Shown: positions 8,544 through 16,981, counted from the first letter of the stretch. The stretch is DNA of 64,000 bases from Flavobacterium crassostreae (GCF_001831475.1 NZ_CP017688.1:2232001-2296000), one strand, 5' to 3'. The notes: generated by a model not told the origin, from the letters alone. Made by a program: numbers and translations.

Positions 8544-8966
8544 TTGAAAAAAGAAGAATTAGAAAAAATTATAAAAAAAATTGAAACTGAAAATTCGACA
8601 GAAAAGGCATTTTTTGGAATTCACAGTTTAGAAGCAGGAGACGAATTATTTATAAGAGCAAATAAGGGTGGGTTAGAATTGTTTGCTGCACAACTTCTCA
8701 AAGCATCAAAAAAAGCTGAAGAAATTATTGAGCAAACTGAACAAAGTATAATAACATTTGATCCGAAAGAAAAGTGGATAACTGGTGATATTTGGATTGC
8801 ATATATTGAACCTAAACCAGAAGACAGAATTGATATAATAGAAAAAACATATGTTCGAAATTGGAAAGATAAAGTTTTAGAATATACAATTTTTATAATT
8901 TTAGGTTTAATAGTTTTGATATTTATCGCTGGAATAAAAGCAGTTTTTAATTGGTTTATATATTAA
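8544..8966 (+). CDS. Hypothetical tail-anchored membrane protein
   Basis: This 140-residue protein is read from a TTG at 8544; no ATG or GTG lies upstream in the cassette in frame. A charged soluble part (contains FGIHSLEAGDELFIRANKGGL and WITGDIWIAYIEPKPEDR) is followed by one C-terminal membrane helix (about 111-138). No family is recognised. It is the sole gene of cassette 12. Confidence 0.6.
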   Translation: MKKEELEKIIKKIETENSTEKAFFGIHSLEAGDELFIRANKGGLELFAAQLLKASKKAEEIIEQTEQSIITFDPKEKWITGDIWIAYIEPKPEDRIDIIEKTYVRNWKDKVLEYTIFIILGLIVLIFIAGIKAVFNWFIY

Positions 8967-8980
8967 TAAAAAAAAAGCGA

Positions 8981-9108
8981 ACGCACAACAGCTGTTTTGA
9001 TATAGCTGGAATTTAGTGGAATTACCGTTTCGCATCAAGTTTTCGTTAAGCAGAAAATTGAGCGGTTACGAACTTCCAGCCATCTCAAAGCAGCAAAACG
9101 TTGGTGGC
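8981..9108 (+). other. attC 12
   Basis: R'' ACGCACAAC 8981-8989, R' GTTGGTGGC 9100-9108. Arms TGTTTTGATATAGCTGG / CCAGCCATCTCAAAGCA (arm type gamma), centre GTGGAATTACCG. Confidence 0.9.
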
Positions 9109-9129
9109 AAGTGTAAAAAAAAATATCGT

Positions 9130-10380
9130 ATGAAAAACAAAATATTGATTTTAATAAATTTATTTGCAATAGTTCAATTATTTGGACAAAGAACCGTTGT
9201 TAAAAACGTAAATATTATTCCCATAAATCAAAATACAATCTTAAAGAATAAAAGTATTTTAATTGAGAATGGTAAAATTATTGAGATTAAAGATTTTAAA
9301 AAATTGAATCTTGATAAAACAGAAAAAATAATAAACGCCAAAAATAAATACTTAATGCCTGGGCTTGCAGATATGCACGTTCACTTACACGAAAAGAAAT
9401 CTTTAGATACTCTATTATTACTAAATATTTCAGCAGGCGTTACTCAAATAAGAGTTATGAATTCTGATGTAAATCAAGCCGAATTAAAAAATAGTTTGAA
9501 TCAAAAAATCAAACCTACAATACATTTTAGTTATATTTTCAGCAAACAAAATTCTACAAACCAGATTGACAGCATATTTAATGATGTAGGGAAAAACAAT
9601 TTAGATTTTATAAAATTATTTTCTGTTAAAGACGAAAATACATTTGATGAATTAATGATGCGTGCAAATCAAGAAAAGAAAATCGTTTGCGGACACTATC
9701 CATCTAGCGTTTCGATGAGTAAGGTTTTAAAATCAGGTTTTAAAAGTATTGAACACTTATCTGCTTATCCTAGTGATGAAAACATTAATAATTTAGATGA
9801 AAATATAAAATTAACTAAAGAAAATAAAGTTTATAATTGCCCAACATTTGATTATTTTATTACTGTTTTTAACTATCAATATCCTTATGGATATAAAACC
9901 AGATTAACGTATCAAAAAGCTCCAAAATCTTATATAGACAAATGGGAAAAAGATTTGAAAGCAAAAATTAAAAAAGTAGGGGAGCAAAAATTTTTAGAAT
10001 TTGGTGAAAATTACAAGGCAAAATTTGAAAAACAAAAAATAGTTTTTACAAAATTATATAAAAACGAATGTTTGTTGCTTGTTGGAAGTGATCCATCGGG
10101 TTTGTTTCAAATGAGTGGATTTTCAATGCATGATGAAATGTTATTTTGGTCAAAGTTAGGAATTGATAATTATACTATTTTAAAATCTGCAACCTTAATT
10201 CCTGCTCAATTCTTCGATGAACAAAATGAATGGGGAAGCATCGAAGTTGATAAAGTTGCAGATTTAATAATTTTAAATAAAAATCCACTTGAGGATATTA
10301 GAAATCTATCAACAGTAGAAACTATAATTAAACAAGGAAAGGTATATAATCAAAAGGAGCTATTAAATACACTAAAATAA
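9130..10380 (+). CDS. Secreted amidohydrolase-family metalloenzyme
   Basis: This 416-residue protein has a signal peptide (MKNKILILINLFAIVQLFGQ). The composite amidohydrolase layout is clear: an N-terminal beta-sandwich strand IENGKIIEI, the metal motif ADMHVHLH (His83, His85), later histidines in CGHYPS and SIEHLS, the metal-site Asp in VGSDPSG, and the C-terminal GSIEVDKVADLIILNKNPLEDI segment typical of imidazolonepropionase/prolidase-like members. The frame stays open back into attC 12, but the ATG at 9130 starts the signal peptide and is used. Substrate unknown, probably a periplasmic amide or cyclic compound. Confidence 0.85.
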   Translation: MKNKILILINLFAIVQLFGQRTVVKNVNIIPINQNTILKNKSILIENGKIIEIKDFKKLNLDKTEKIINAKNKYLMPGLADMHVHLHEKKSLDTLLLLNISAGVTQIRVMNSDVNQAELKNSLNQKIKPTIHFSYIFSKQNSTNQIDSIFNDVGKNNLDFIKLFSVKDENTFDELMMRANQEKKIVCGHYPSSVSMSKVLKSGFKSIEHLSAYPSDENINNLDENIKLTKENKVYNCPTFDYFITVFNYQYPYGYKTRLTYQKAPKSYIDKWEKDLKAKIKKVGEQKFLEFGENYKAKFEKQKIVFTKLYKNECLLLVGSDPSGLFQMSGFSMHDEMLFWSKLGIDNYTILKSATLIPAQFFDEQNEWGSIEVDKVADLIILNKNPLEDIRNLSTVETIIKQGKVYNQKELLNTLK

Positions 10381-10385
10381 CACCA

Positions 10386-10514
10386 GCCACCAACAGCCAT
10401 TTTGAGCTAGCTGGGATTTAGTGGAATTATCGTTTCGCATACAAGTTCTCGTTTAGCCGAAAAATGAGCGGTTACGAACCTCCAGCCATCTCAAACTGGC
10501 GAAACGTTAGGCGT
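10386..10514 (+). other. attC 13
   Basis: R'' GCCACCAAC 10386-10394, R' GTTAGGCGT 10506-10514. Gamma arms (TTTTGAGCTAGCTGG / CCAGCCATCTCAAA); centre GTGGAATTATCG. Confidence 0.9.
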
Positions 10515-10550
10515 CAGTTGACCGCAAAACTGAAAAAAAACTAAAATGAT

Positions 10551-11258
10551 ATGATAGAAAGTTTACCTGATTTTATTTCTATAAGTTTTGCAATTATTAC
10601 AATTGTAACTCTATATTTTTTTTACGATATATTGAAAAAACCTAATTCAGAAAATATTCGAAATAAATCAAATTTAATTTTATTTGGGTTATTTATTTGG
10701 CTAATAATCCAGGGAATTTTAACTTTAAAAAATATTTATAATTCCGACGGTAATTCAATTCCACCTAAAATTTTAATTTTTGGAATTGCTCCACCTATTT
10801 TTACAATTATGTTACTTTTTATCACAAAGAATGGAAGAGATTTTATTGACTCTTTAGATTTGGCAAAAATAACCTATTTAAATATAGTAAGAATTCCTGT
10901 CGAAATAGTCCTATTTTATTTATCTGTATATAATCTTATTCCTGAGCTTATGACTTTTGAAGGGAGAAATTATGACATATTAGCAGGGATTTCAGCTCCG
11001 TTCATTGCTTATTATGGAATTAAAACCCAAAAATTAAGTCGAAATGGAATTTTAATTTGGAATTTTATTTGTCTCGGTCTTTTAATTAATATAATTATAA
11101 ATGCATTACTATCTACTCCTTCCCCGTTTCAAAAATTTGCATTTGAGCATCCAAATATTGCAATATTAAATTTTCCATTCAGTTGGCTACCAACTTTTAT
11201 AGTTCCTATTATTATATTTGGCCATTTAGTATCAATAAGAAAACTAACTAAAAAATAA
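10551..11258 (+). CDS. Polytopic membrane protein, unknown function
   Basis: This 235-residue very hydrophobic protein has about six to seven membrane segments, for example FISISFAIITIVTLYFFYDI, SNLILFGLFIWLIIQGI, IFGIAPPIFTIMLLFI and a C-terminal WLPTFIVPIIIFGHLVSI. No transporter motif is recognised. It starts at ATG 10551, immediately after a second ATG (ATGATATG). Single gene of cassette 14, whose ends (GTTAGGCGT / ACGCCTAAC) match. Confidence 0.65.
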   Translation: MIESLPDFISISFAIITIVTLYFFYDILKKPNSENIRNKSNLILFGLFIWLIIQGILTLKNIYNSDGNSIPPKILIFGIAPPIFTIMLLFITKNGRDFIDSLDLAKITYLNIVRIPVEIVLFYLSVYNLIPELMTFEGRNYDILAGISAPFIAYYGIKTQKLSRNGILIWNFICLGLLINIIINALLSTPSPFQKFAFEHPNIAILNFPFSWLPTFIVPIIIFGHLVSIRKLTKK

Positions 11259-11289
11259 AAATCTTAAATAATAATAAATAAACAACCGA

Positions 11290-11418
11290 ACGCCTAACAC
11301 ACGTTTGTGGCTATTGCGGAATTTGGTGGAATTATCGTTTTTAAATTGTATTTTCGTTTAACCAAAAAAACTCGTCTTTGAAGTCCGCAACAGCCACAAG
11401 CGTGGGAACGTTACAGGA
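11290..11418 (+). other. attC 14
   Basis: R'' ACGCCTAAC 11290-11298, R' GTTACAGGA 11410-11418. Arms CGTTTGTGGCTATTGCGG / CCGCAACAGCCACAAGCG (arm type eta), centre GTGGAATTATCG. Confidence 0.9.
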
Positions 11419-11461
11419 TATTGTACCAAAACTGTGCGTTAAAAAACAACTCAACAGAAAA

Positions 11462-12046
11462 ATGGAATATTTAATTATAGCAGTTTTGCTAATTGCCTTA
11501 TTTTTAGTAGCTTTGCGGAAACTTAATAATCAAATGGAAACTTTACTAAATAGAATGTCAAACTTCGTTATACTTTACTGTCAGAATATGGGAGTAAGTG
11601 TAAACCCTTTAAAGTTGCAAAAACTTCTTTATTACATTCAATCTTGGCATATTACGAAGTTTGAAAAAGATATTCTATTTGAAACTATGCCAGAAGCTTG
11701 GGTAAACGGGCCAGTATACAGACCTATATATGACAAATACAAAGCAAATTTCTTTAGAAATGTAAATTTTCCTAACACATTAGATGAAGAAGAGTTAACT
11801 AAACAAGTAGCAAGTAGTTTGCAAAATTTGAATTTAAGTGAAGAAAAACAAGATTTATTATTTTCAGTGTTAAATGCTTACGGTGTTATGAGTGATGAAA
11901 GACTTGTTTTAATGACACATAGTGAGGAACCGTGGAACGAAGCAAGAAAAGGGTTATCTCCAATTGAAAGGTCTGAAAATAAAATATCAGCAGATACAAT
12001 ATTTAATTATTACAATAGAAGAATAGCTGAAAGAACTAATGCTTAA
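11462..12046 (+). CDS. Panacea-domain (SocA/DUF4065-like) protein with membrane anchor
   Basis: This 194-residue protein contains the Panacea/DUF4065 signature from about residue 32 onward: MSNFVILYCQNMGVSVNPLKLQKLLYYIQSW, PEAWVNGPVYRPIYDKY and EEPWNEARKG. Panacea domains act as antitoxins in many toxin-antitoxin pairs. From ATG 11462 a membrane helix (EYLIIAVLLIALFLVAL) precedes the domain, which is unusual; starting at the internal ATG 11555 would remove it. The next gene overlaps its 3' end by 8 bp, which fits a two-gene TA cassette. Confidence 0.75.
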   Translation: MEYLIIAVLLIALFLVALRKLNNQMETLLNRMSNFVILYCQNMGVSVNPLKLQKLLYYIQSWHITKFEKDILFETMPEAWVNGPVYRPIYDKYKANFFRNVNFPNTLDEEELTKQVASSLQNLNLSEEKQDLLFSVLNAYGVMSDERLVLMTHSEEPWNEARKGLSPIERSENKISADTIFNYYNRRIAERTNA

Positions 12047-12572
12047 TGAACTACAGCAACAAATCAAAGACTTAACTGAATTTGATGAAATCGATTTAAA
12101 AGTTAAGCACGGAGATGAGATATTTCCTATAATAGAAAAATCTACCCTTTTTATTTCTTATGATTACCTACTAAACGACGACTCAGAATACTCATTTTTA
12201 AATGAAGAGTTTTATCAAAAAAATAGTGAGTTTCACAATAACCGAACTGATTATCAAATCTATTTTGAAAAAGTAAAAACCATTTGCTCTACAAAATTTA
12301 ACACTGTAAGTAAAGATACTTTCAATTTTAAAGTTGTTTCACTAAATAAAAATCTAAAAGAGATTTTAAAGAGTGTTTATGATGTTAGTGGACTAAAAGC
12401 GGAACAAACTCCAACTTTTATAGAAATAATACTTTACACAAATAAAAAATCAAATAGAGCACCAAGAGTTTTTGGTTTTATTGGTAATGCGAACGTTATT
12501 TATATACTTTTTTATGACCCCTTTCATAAAATATTTGACGCAACAACACCGAAAAACAACAACATCCTGTAA
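12039..12572 (+). CDS. Putative toxin partner of the Panacea protein
   Basis: This 177-residue soluble protein has no recognised family. The C-terminal part (APRVFGFIGNANVIYILFYDPFHKIFDA) is the best-structured region. It overlaps the Panacea gene by 8 bp, so translation is coupled. Panacea antitoxins pair with many unrelated toxins, so position is the main argument for toxicity. The TAA stop is contributed by R'' of attC 15 (CTG-TAA-C). Confidence 0.55.
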   Translation: MLNELQQQIKDLTEFDEIDLKVKHGDEIFPIIEKSTLFISYDYLLNDDSEYSFLNEEFYQKNSEFHNNRTDYQIYFEKVKTICSTKFNTVSKDTFNFKVVSLNKNLKEILKSVYDVSGLKAEQTPTFIEIILYTNKKSNRAPRVFGFIGNANVIYILFYDPFHKIFDATTPKNNNIL

Positions 12573-12702
12573 CACACGCTACAAGCAAGTTGGGCAACAG
12601 TGTTCAATTTAGAATTTGTTTTGTGACGGCAAAAAACAGTAATAAACAGAAAAATAAATAATTTTAACCCCAACCTGCGTGTAGCGCGGGAACGTTGGTA
12701 GC
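12565..12702 (+). other. attC 15
   Basis: R'' TCCTGTAAC 12565-12573, R' GTTGGTAGC 12694-12702. Epsilon-like arms CGCTACAAGCAAGTTGGG / CCCAACCTGCGTGTAGCG. Confidence 0.88.
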
Positions 12703-12718
12703 AATTAAACATAAAACA

Positions 12719-13441
12719 ATGGAAATAAGCACTTTATCTGGACTCTTAATTGGAATTTTTGGAATTGTTTTGTCAATTATTTTTTACTTAAAAGGTTCGA
12801 GAAAGAAAAATCCTGCTTTTGAAATTTCTGGTCTAAATATCATATCCGAAAGTATAAACAACAAAGTAAATGATATAAAAATAATTTATAAAGACAGTGA
12901 AATTAAAAACCTTACAGTTACTAAAGTAGCTATTTGGAATGCAGGCAATGATACTATATGGGAAAAAGATATTCCTAACTCGAATAAATTTAGAATAAAC
13001 CTAAGCCGAATTAATACAATATATGAAAGTGAAATAATTTTAAAAGATAAAGATTCAACTTTAGAATTACATAAAATTGATAATTCTATAATTTGCAACT
13101 TTAACTTTTTAGAAGCTAACTCAGGTTTTATTATAAAAATAATACATTCTGGAATTAATTCGGACTCTATAAGTGTTATGGGAAAAGTTATTGGTGGCGG
13201 AGAAATGAAAAGAATAAATGATTTTGGGCGTAAGTCAGAAAAAAGAGAAAAAGAATTTTGGAAATATATAGGAATTGGATTTTTCTCTATTTTTGGGTAC
13301 TTCTCTTTTATTTCAACAATGCCATTTTTTTTGAAAATTATGGTTCTATTCACTTGTGGATTAATGTTAACACTTGTAATCACACAAATATTTCAAAAGA
13401 AAGTTCCAAACAGATTAAAAGAAAAGTTCTATCAAGATTAA
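12719..13441 (+). CDS. Membrane-anchored protein of unknown function
   Basis: This 240-residue protein has an N-terminal helix (LSGLLIGIFGIVLSIIFYL), a beta-rich middle domain (IIYKDSEIKNLTVTKVAIWN-type strands, about 35-165) and two C-terminal helices (about 188-228). The helix / KxxxxTKVAIWNAGN / two-helix plan recurs in many bacterial hypothetical proteins, but no function is assigned. ATG 12719 is preferred over the in-frame TTG at 12695 inside R'. Confidence 0.7.
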   Translation: MEISTLSGLLIGIFGIVLSIIFYLKGSRKKNPAFEISGLNIISESINNKVNDIKIIYKDSEIKNLTVTKVAIWNAGNDTIWEKDIPNSNKFRINLSRINTIYESEIILKDKDSTLELHKIDNSIICNFNFLEANSGFIIKIIHSGINSDSISVMGKVIGGGEMKRINDFGRKSEKREKEFWKYIGIGFFSIFGYFSFISTMPFFLKIMVLFTCGLMLTLVITQIFQKKVPNRLKEKFYQD

Positions 13442-13443
13442 CT

Positions 13444-13570
13444 GCTACCAACAGCCGTTTGGCAAGATTGGGGCTTTAGTGGAATTAACGGTTTTTATCA
13501 TATCTTCGTTTAGTCGAAAATACACGGTTTAAAAATCCCCAACCTCGCCAAGCGACGGGACGTTGTAGGC
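13444..13570 (+). other. attC 16
   Basis: R'' GCTACCAAC 13444-13452, R' GTTGTAGGC 13562-13570. Arms CCGTTTGGCAAGATTGGGG / CCCCAACCTCGCCAAGCG; centre GTGGAATTAACGG. Confidence 0.9.
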
Positions 13571-14181
13571 AAGTTGCGCCCAAATCGCGCATAATTAACC
13601 TTTTAATTAAGAAAAAACTGTTTATAATTTTAAAGTTTAGGGTTCTTAATTCCTAAAAAAACGCAAAAAACTGGATTCTTAAAAGCCAAAAAAAAACATT
13701 TTGTTGTTTAAAGAATATAACTAAAAAACAGAAAATAATCCAAAACAAAATAATGACATAAAACAGCGTGATTTGCGGTTTACAGAGTGATTTTTCAAGC
13801 AATAAAATTCCCAAGTTGAAGCGCAAACGGCATTTTATCACCGTAACGTAAAAAATTAAATGAGTGTGATTTGTGTTTTACAAAGTGATTATCCAAATAA
13901 GAAAAACCTCGGGTTTAAATCTTAAAAAAATCAATAAGGAAAATTAAAAAGCTGAAATAGAGTGATTTGTTTTTTAAAGAGTGAGAATCTAAATAAAAAA
14001 ATCTCGAATTTAAAGTAGGAATTTGTTTGTGTTTTTAGGTTTATGAAGAAAACAACCAGCCTACAACAATCGCCTTAACTAATTTGCAGATTCTGTGGAA
14101 TTATCGTTTTTAATTGTATATTCGTTATGAAGAAAAACATCCGTATCCAAAGCCTGCAAACTAGTTAAGGCGGGAACGACG
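13563..14181 (+). mobile_element. ORF-less cassette family A, copy 3 (R-box variant GTTGTAGGC)
   Basis: Same body as copy 2, but the ends are TTGTAGGCAAGTTGCG / CAACCAGCCTACAAC instead of TTATGGGCTAGTTTTG / AAAACCAGCCCATAAC. Its 3' third (from TCAATAAGGAAAATTAAAAAG) is a distinct sub-variant shared with the right part of copy 12. No gene. Confidence 0.85.
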
Positions 14182-14189
14182 TTAGCAGT
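14059..14189 (+). other. attC 17 with 3-base insertion before R'
   Basis: R'' GCCTACAAC 14059-14067, R' GTTAGCAGT 14181-14189. Alpha arms. The usual GGGAAC-GTT is GGGAACGAC-GTT here, an ACG/CGA duplication directly before the crossover GTT. Confidence 0.88.
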
Positions 14190-14202
14190 AATACGCCAAA
14201 AA

Positions 14203-14451
14203 ATGGAGAAAAACACATTAATTAAATTAAAAACTTTTCACGGAACTTTAAAACCGACAAATAAAGTAAAAATTGGGGAAAATTATTGGAGATTAATTGG
14301 TGAAAAAGGCATAGTAGTTGAAATTGCTGATTTCAATCCGGAGAAAATTTTGGTAATATTTGAAAAAAATCTTGATGATTTTGATTTAGTAAACCATAAT
14401 CCAATTAAGAATTCTTTATATATCGATAAAAAAGATCTGGACTTATATTAA
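14203..14451 (+). CDS. Small hypothetical protein (82 aa)
   Basis: This basic soluble protein begins MEKNTLIKLKTFHGTLKPT; the middle reads YWRLIGEKGIVVEIADFNPEKILVIF, suggesting a small beta-barrel or SH3-like fold. No family is recognised. It starts 22 bases after the crossover. It is followed not by an attC but by a relic junction and a second gene, so it belongs to a fused cassette. Confidence 0.6.
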   Translation: MEKNTLIKLKTFHGTLKPTNKVKIGENYWRLIGEKGIVVEIADFNPEKILVIFEKNLDDFDLVNHNPIKNSLYIDKKDLDLY

Positions 14452-14475
14452 TTTGCTAGCAGTAATGCGTTCGTA
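14452..14475 (+). other. Relic cassette junction (attC lost)
   Basis: TTTGCTAGCAGTAATGCG looks like an R'' (..TGCTAAC) joined directly to the start of a second cassette (GTTAGCAGTAAT..), with the whole attC hairpin missing. The cassette start at 14181 reads GTTAGCAGTAATACG, nearly the same as the sequence after the scar. Confidence 0.55.
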
Positions 14476-14498
14476 GAATCAGAAATTTAACGATCAAA

Positions 14499-14900
14499 AT
14501 GAAAGAAATTGAGAAAATATCTAACGAAAAAGGAAATTGGTTTATTGTAGAAATTATTGAAAAACGTGAACCTGTTGAACGTAAAAAAGATAATGATTTA
14601 CGCCGAGTTGTCACTTGGGGAAATTTTCATTTAATAAAAGCTGAAAATCCAAAGCTAGCCTATGAAAAAGCGGTTAAAATTGGAAAAGATGCAGAAATTA
14701 AATTTACTAACTCCGACAATATTGAAATGGAATATACTTTTGTTGGAATTGCAGATTTAATTCCAATCTATGACGATAATATTGAAGATGGATGCGAAAT
14801 AATGTGGACAGATTATGGATCGATAAGTAATCAAAAAGCTGAAAAATTCGCACGTACTGAAAAAGAAATTTTAGCAAATATTAAACTGAAAAACAAATAA
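14499..14900 (+). CDS. DUF4288-family protein
   Basis: This 133-residue soluble protein matches the DUF4288 pattern: NWFIVEIIEKREPVER, DLRRVVTWGNFHLIKAENP-LAYEKAVKIG, FVGIADLIPIYDD and EDGCEIMWTDYGSIS. The family is widespread and uncharacterised; such genes are often found near toxin/immunity or defence genes. It is the second gene of the fused cassette 18, downstream of the relic junction, and ends just before attC 18. Confidence 0.78.
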   Translation: MKEIEKISNEKGNWFIVEIIEKREPVERKKDNDLRRVVTWGNFHLIKAENPKLAYEKAVKIGKDAEIKFTNSDNIEMEYTFVGIADLIPIYDDNIEDGCEIMWTDYGSISNQKAEKFARTEKEILANIKLKNK

Positions 14901-14905
14901 GTACT

Positions 14906-15041
14906 ACTGCTAACAGCCATTTAGCAATATTGCGATTTTTGTGGTAAATTCACATTTACGTTTCGCAAAAAGTTTTATCTTTAACGGAAAATAAACGGTC
15001 ACGAAGTTCCCAACATCGCTAAGTGGCAAAACGTTATGGGC
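14906..15041 (+). other. attC 18 (R' adjoins an IS insertion)
   Basis: R'' ACTGCTAAC 14906-14914, R' GTTATGGGC 15033-15041. Arms GCCATTTAGCAATATTGCG / CCCAACATCGCTAAGTGGC. The 5-bp IS target duplication GGCTA (15039-15043) overlaps the R' outer bases, so an IS3 element sits six bases past the crossover G. Confidence 0.88.
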
Positions 15042-15103
15042 TATATTTTAGCCCCTTAATAGTTCGGAGTGATATTTTAAATTTCAAATAGTACATTTGA
15101 GAT

Positions 15104-15415
15104 ATGAAATACAAGAAATGGAGTTTAGAAGAAAAGCTAGAAATCCTATCCTTTTCAGAAGAATTAGGAGCCGTTGAAACCTGCCGTAAATACAGCCTTA
15201 GCACTGGCACTTTGTATAGCTGGAAGAAGAAACACGAGAAGCAGGGAGAAGCAGGTTTAAAAGTAACTTATGACACTAGTAGTAAAGAGCTAAAGCAAGC
15301 TGAGGAAGAAAACAGAATTCTACGCAAATTATTAGCTAACAAGGAAATCGAATTAGAAATCGGGCGTGAACTTTTAAAAAAAAAGTTTGGGACATCCGAT
15401 CCAAGAAAGATTTAG
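15104..15415 (+). CDS. IS3-family transposase OrfA
   Basis: 103 residues. A helix-turn-helix (WSLEEKLEILSFSEELGAVE..CRKYSLSTGTLYSWKKK) binds the element ends; a coiled-coil/leucine-rich part (QAEEENRILRKLLANKEIELE) follows. The gene ends over TTTTAAAAAAAAAGTTTGG, a run suited to -1 frameshifting. The -1 frame is open from that run into OrfB (KVWDIRSKKDLVDSF...), so a fused OrfAB transposase is expected. Confidence 0.92.
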   Translation: MKYKKWSLEEKLEILSFSEELGAVETCRKYSLSTGTLYSWKKKHEKQGEAGLKVTYDTSSKELKQAEEENRILRKLLANKEIELEIGRELLKKKFGTSDPRKI

Positions 15416-15465
15416 TAGATAGTTTTTATAGTAAACATAAGATTAGTAAAACTAAAATTATTGCT

Positions 15466-16311
15466 ATGGTAGGCATGGTTCAAAGTAGTTATTATAGAAG
15501 ACCAAGCTCAGGTAAGAAAGGTATTAAACCTAGTGAATTTACCTTTAATAAACATCAAGGATATGTAAGTCAAGATACTGTTGTTGAATCTGTTAAAGAT
15601 GTTTTAAGTAATGAGTTTATTGACTGCGGTTACCGTTTAATGACTTCCTATTTACAACGAGAGGGGTACTTAATTAATCCTAAAAAGTTGTATCGAATTA
15701 TGAGAGAAGAGGGTTTGTTGAAACTAGAAAACCGAATAAACAGGAGTGGTTCTGGTCGTAAATTTGTAAAATATAGAAAAGTTAAAACCACTAAACCTTT
15801 TGAATGTTTAGAAATGGATATTAAGATGGTTTGGATCCCAAAGGTAGGTAAAAACGCTTATTTACTATCTATAATAGACGTTCATACTCGCAGAATATTA
15901 AAGGATTTTTTCTCTTTTTCTATAAAACAAAACAAAGTAATCGCTTTGCTTTCTGATTTATTTTTAGAATACCAATACCCTGAAAATGTTGTGATAAGAA
16001 GTGATAATGGAAGTCAATTTATTGCCAAAAGAGTTCGGGAATACCTTGGACTCATTGGAGTTCAGCAAGAATTTACCCATGTAGCAACACCAGAAGAAAA
16101 TGCACATATTGAAGCCTATCATGGAATACTAAAAAAAGAAGTGTTCCAAAGAGTTGATTATAGAACTTTTGGAGAAATTGAACTAATACTAAAAAGATAT
16201 GTGATTTTCTATAATAATACTAGGCTACATGGACTTTTAGGACGCATTACCCCAATAGAGAAATGGAACCAGGATAAGCATCTAATTTTGATGAAAAAAT
16301 TAACCGCATAA
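15466..16311 (+). CDS. IS3-family transposase OrfB (DDE catalytic domain)
   Basis: 281 residues from the first ATG; the frame is open further upstream to the OrfA frameshift run. HTH_21-like start (CGYRLMTSYLQREGYLINPKKLYRIM), then rve integrase core with catalytic Asp in LEMDIKMVW, Asp in VIRSDNGSQF and Glu in PEENAHIEAYHGILKKE. Ends with GLLGRITPIEKW. Intact. Confidence 0.93.
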   Translation: MVGMVQSSYYRRPSSGKKGIKPSEFTFNKHQGYVSQDTVVESVKDVLSNEFIDCGYRLMTSYLQREGYLINPKKLYRIMREEGLLKLENRINRSGSGRKFVKYRKVKTTKPFECLEMDIKMVWIPKVGKNAYLLSIIDVHTRRILKDFFSFSIKQNKVIALLSDLFLEYQYPENVVIRSDNGSQFIAKRVREYLGLIGVQQEFTHVATPEENAHIEAYHGILKKEVFQRVDYRTFGEIELILKRYVIFYNNTRLHGLLGRITPIEKWNQDKHLILMKKLTA

Positions 16312-16854
16312 ATAATAATCGAAATTTACAATAATACTCTTGTTTTATAGGGGTCAAAACAGGCTAGTTTTGCCCATTTTGCGCAGATAAAGCCGTTTTT
16401 ATAAGAAAAAACTGTTTATAATTTTAAGGTTTAGGGTTCTTAATTCCTAAAAAAGCGTAAAAAAACTGGATTCTTAAAAGCCAAAAAAAACATTTTGTTG
16501 TTTAAAGAATATATTTCTAACCTGAAAATAATCCAAAACAAAATAATGACATAAAACAGCGTGATTTGTAGTTTACAGAGTGATTTTTTAAAATAAGAAA
16601 ACCCCCAAGTTGAAGCGCAAACGGCATTTTATCAGCTTTACGAAAAAATTAAATGAGTGTAATTTGTGTTTTACAAAGTGATTATTCAAATAAGAAAAAT
16701 CTCGGATTTAAATCTTAAAACGGAATTTTATCAGCGTTACGGGAAAAATTAAAAAAGAGTGATTTATTCTTTACAAAGTGAGAATCTAAATAAAAAAATC
16801 TCGAATTTAAAGCAGAAATTTGTTTGTGTTTTTAGGTTTGTGAAGAAAAAACCA

Positions 16855-16981
16855 GCCCATAACAATCGTCTTAACTAATTTGCAGATTCTCTGGAATTAC
16901 CGTTTTTAATTGTATATTCGTTACAGCGAAAGTAATCGTATCCAAAGCCTGCAAACTAGTTAAGGCGGGAACGTTAGGTGT
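16855..16981 (+). other. attC 19
   Basis: R'' GCCCATAAC 16855-16863, R' GTTAGGTGT 16973-16981. Alpha arms; centre CTGGAATTACCG. Confidence 0.92.

Larger units (their letters stand above)
15044..16361 (+). mobile_element. IS3-family insertion sequence, copy 1
   Basis: 1318 bp. Ends TATTTTAGCCCC and GGGGTCAAAACA (inverted TRTTTTRRCCCC) are flanked by 5-bp duplications GGCTA (15039-15043, 16362-16366). Two ORFs with a DDE integrase core place it in the IS3 family. The copies at 35674-36991 and 46865-48182 are the same length with the same translated sequences. Confidence 0.92.
15034..16973 (+). mobile_element. ORF-less cassette family A, copy 4, split by IS3-family copy 1
   Basis: The cassette start TTATGGGCTA is followed at once by the IS; the body resumes at 16367 with GTTTTGCCCATTTTGCG and runs through the three repeats to GCCCATAAC. 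Removing the IS and one GGCTA restores a normal family A start. Confidence 0.85.

Noticed and set aside
9016..9129. Upstream extension of the amidohydrolase frame
   Set aside because: It is attC 12 sequence in frame; the signal peptide starts at ATG 9130.
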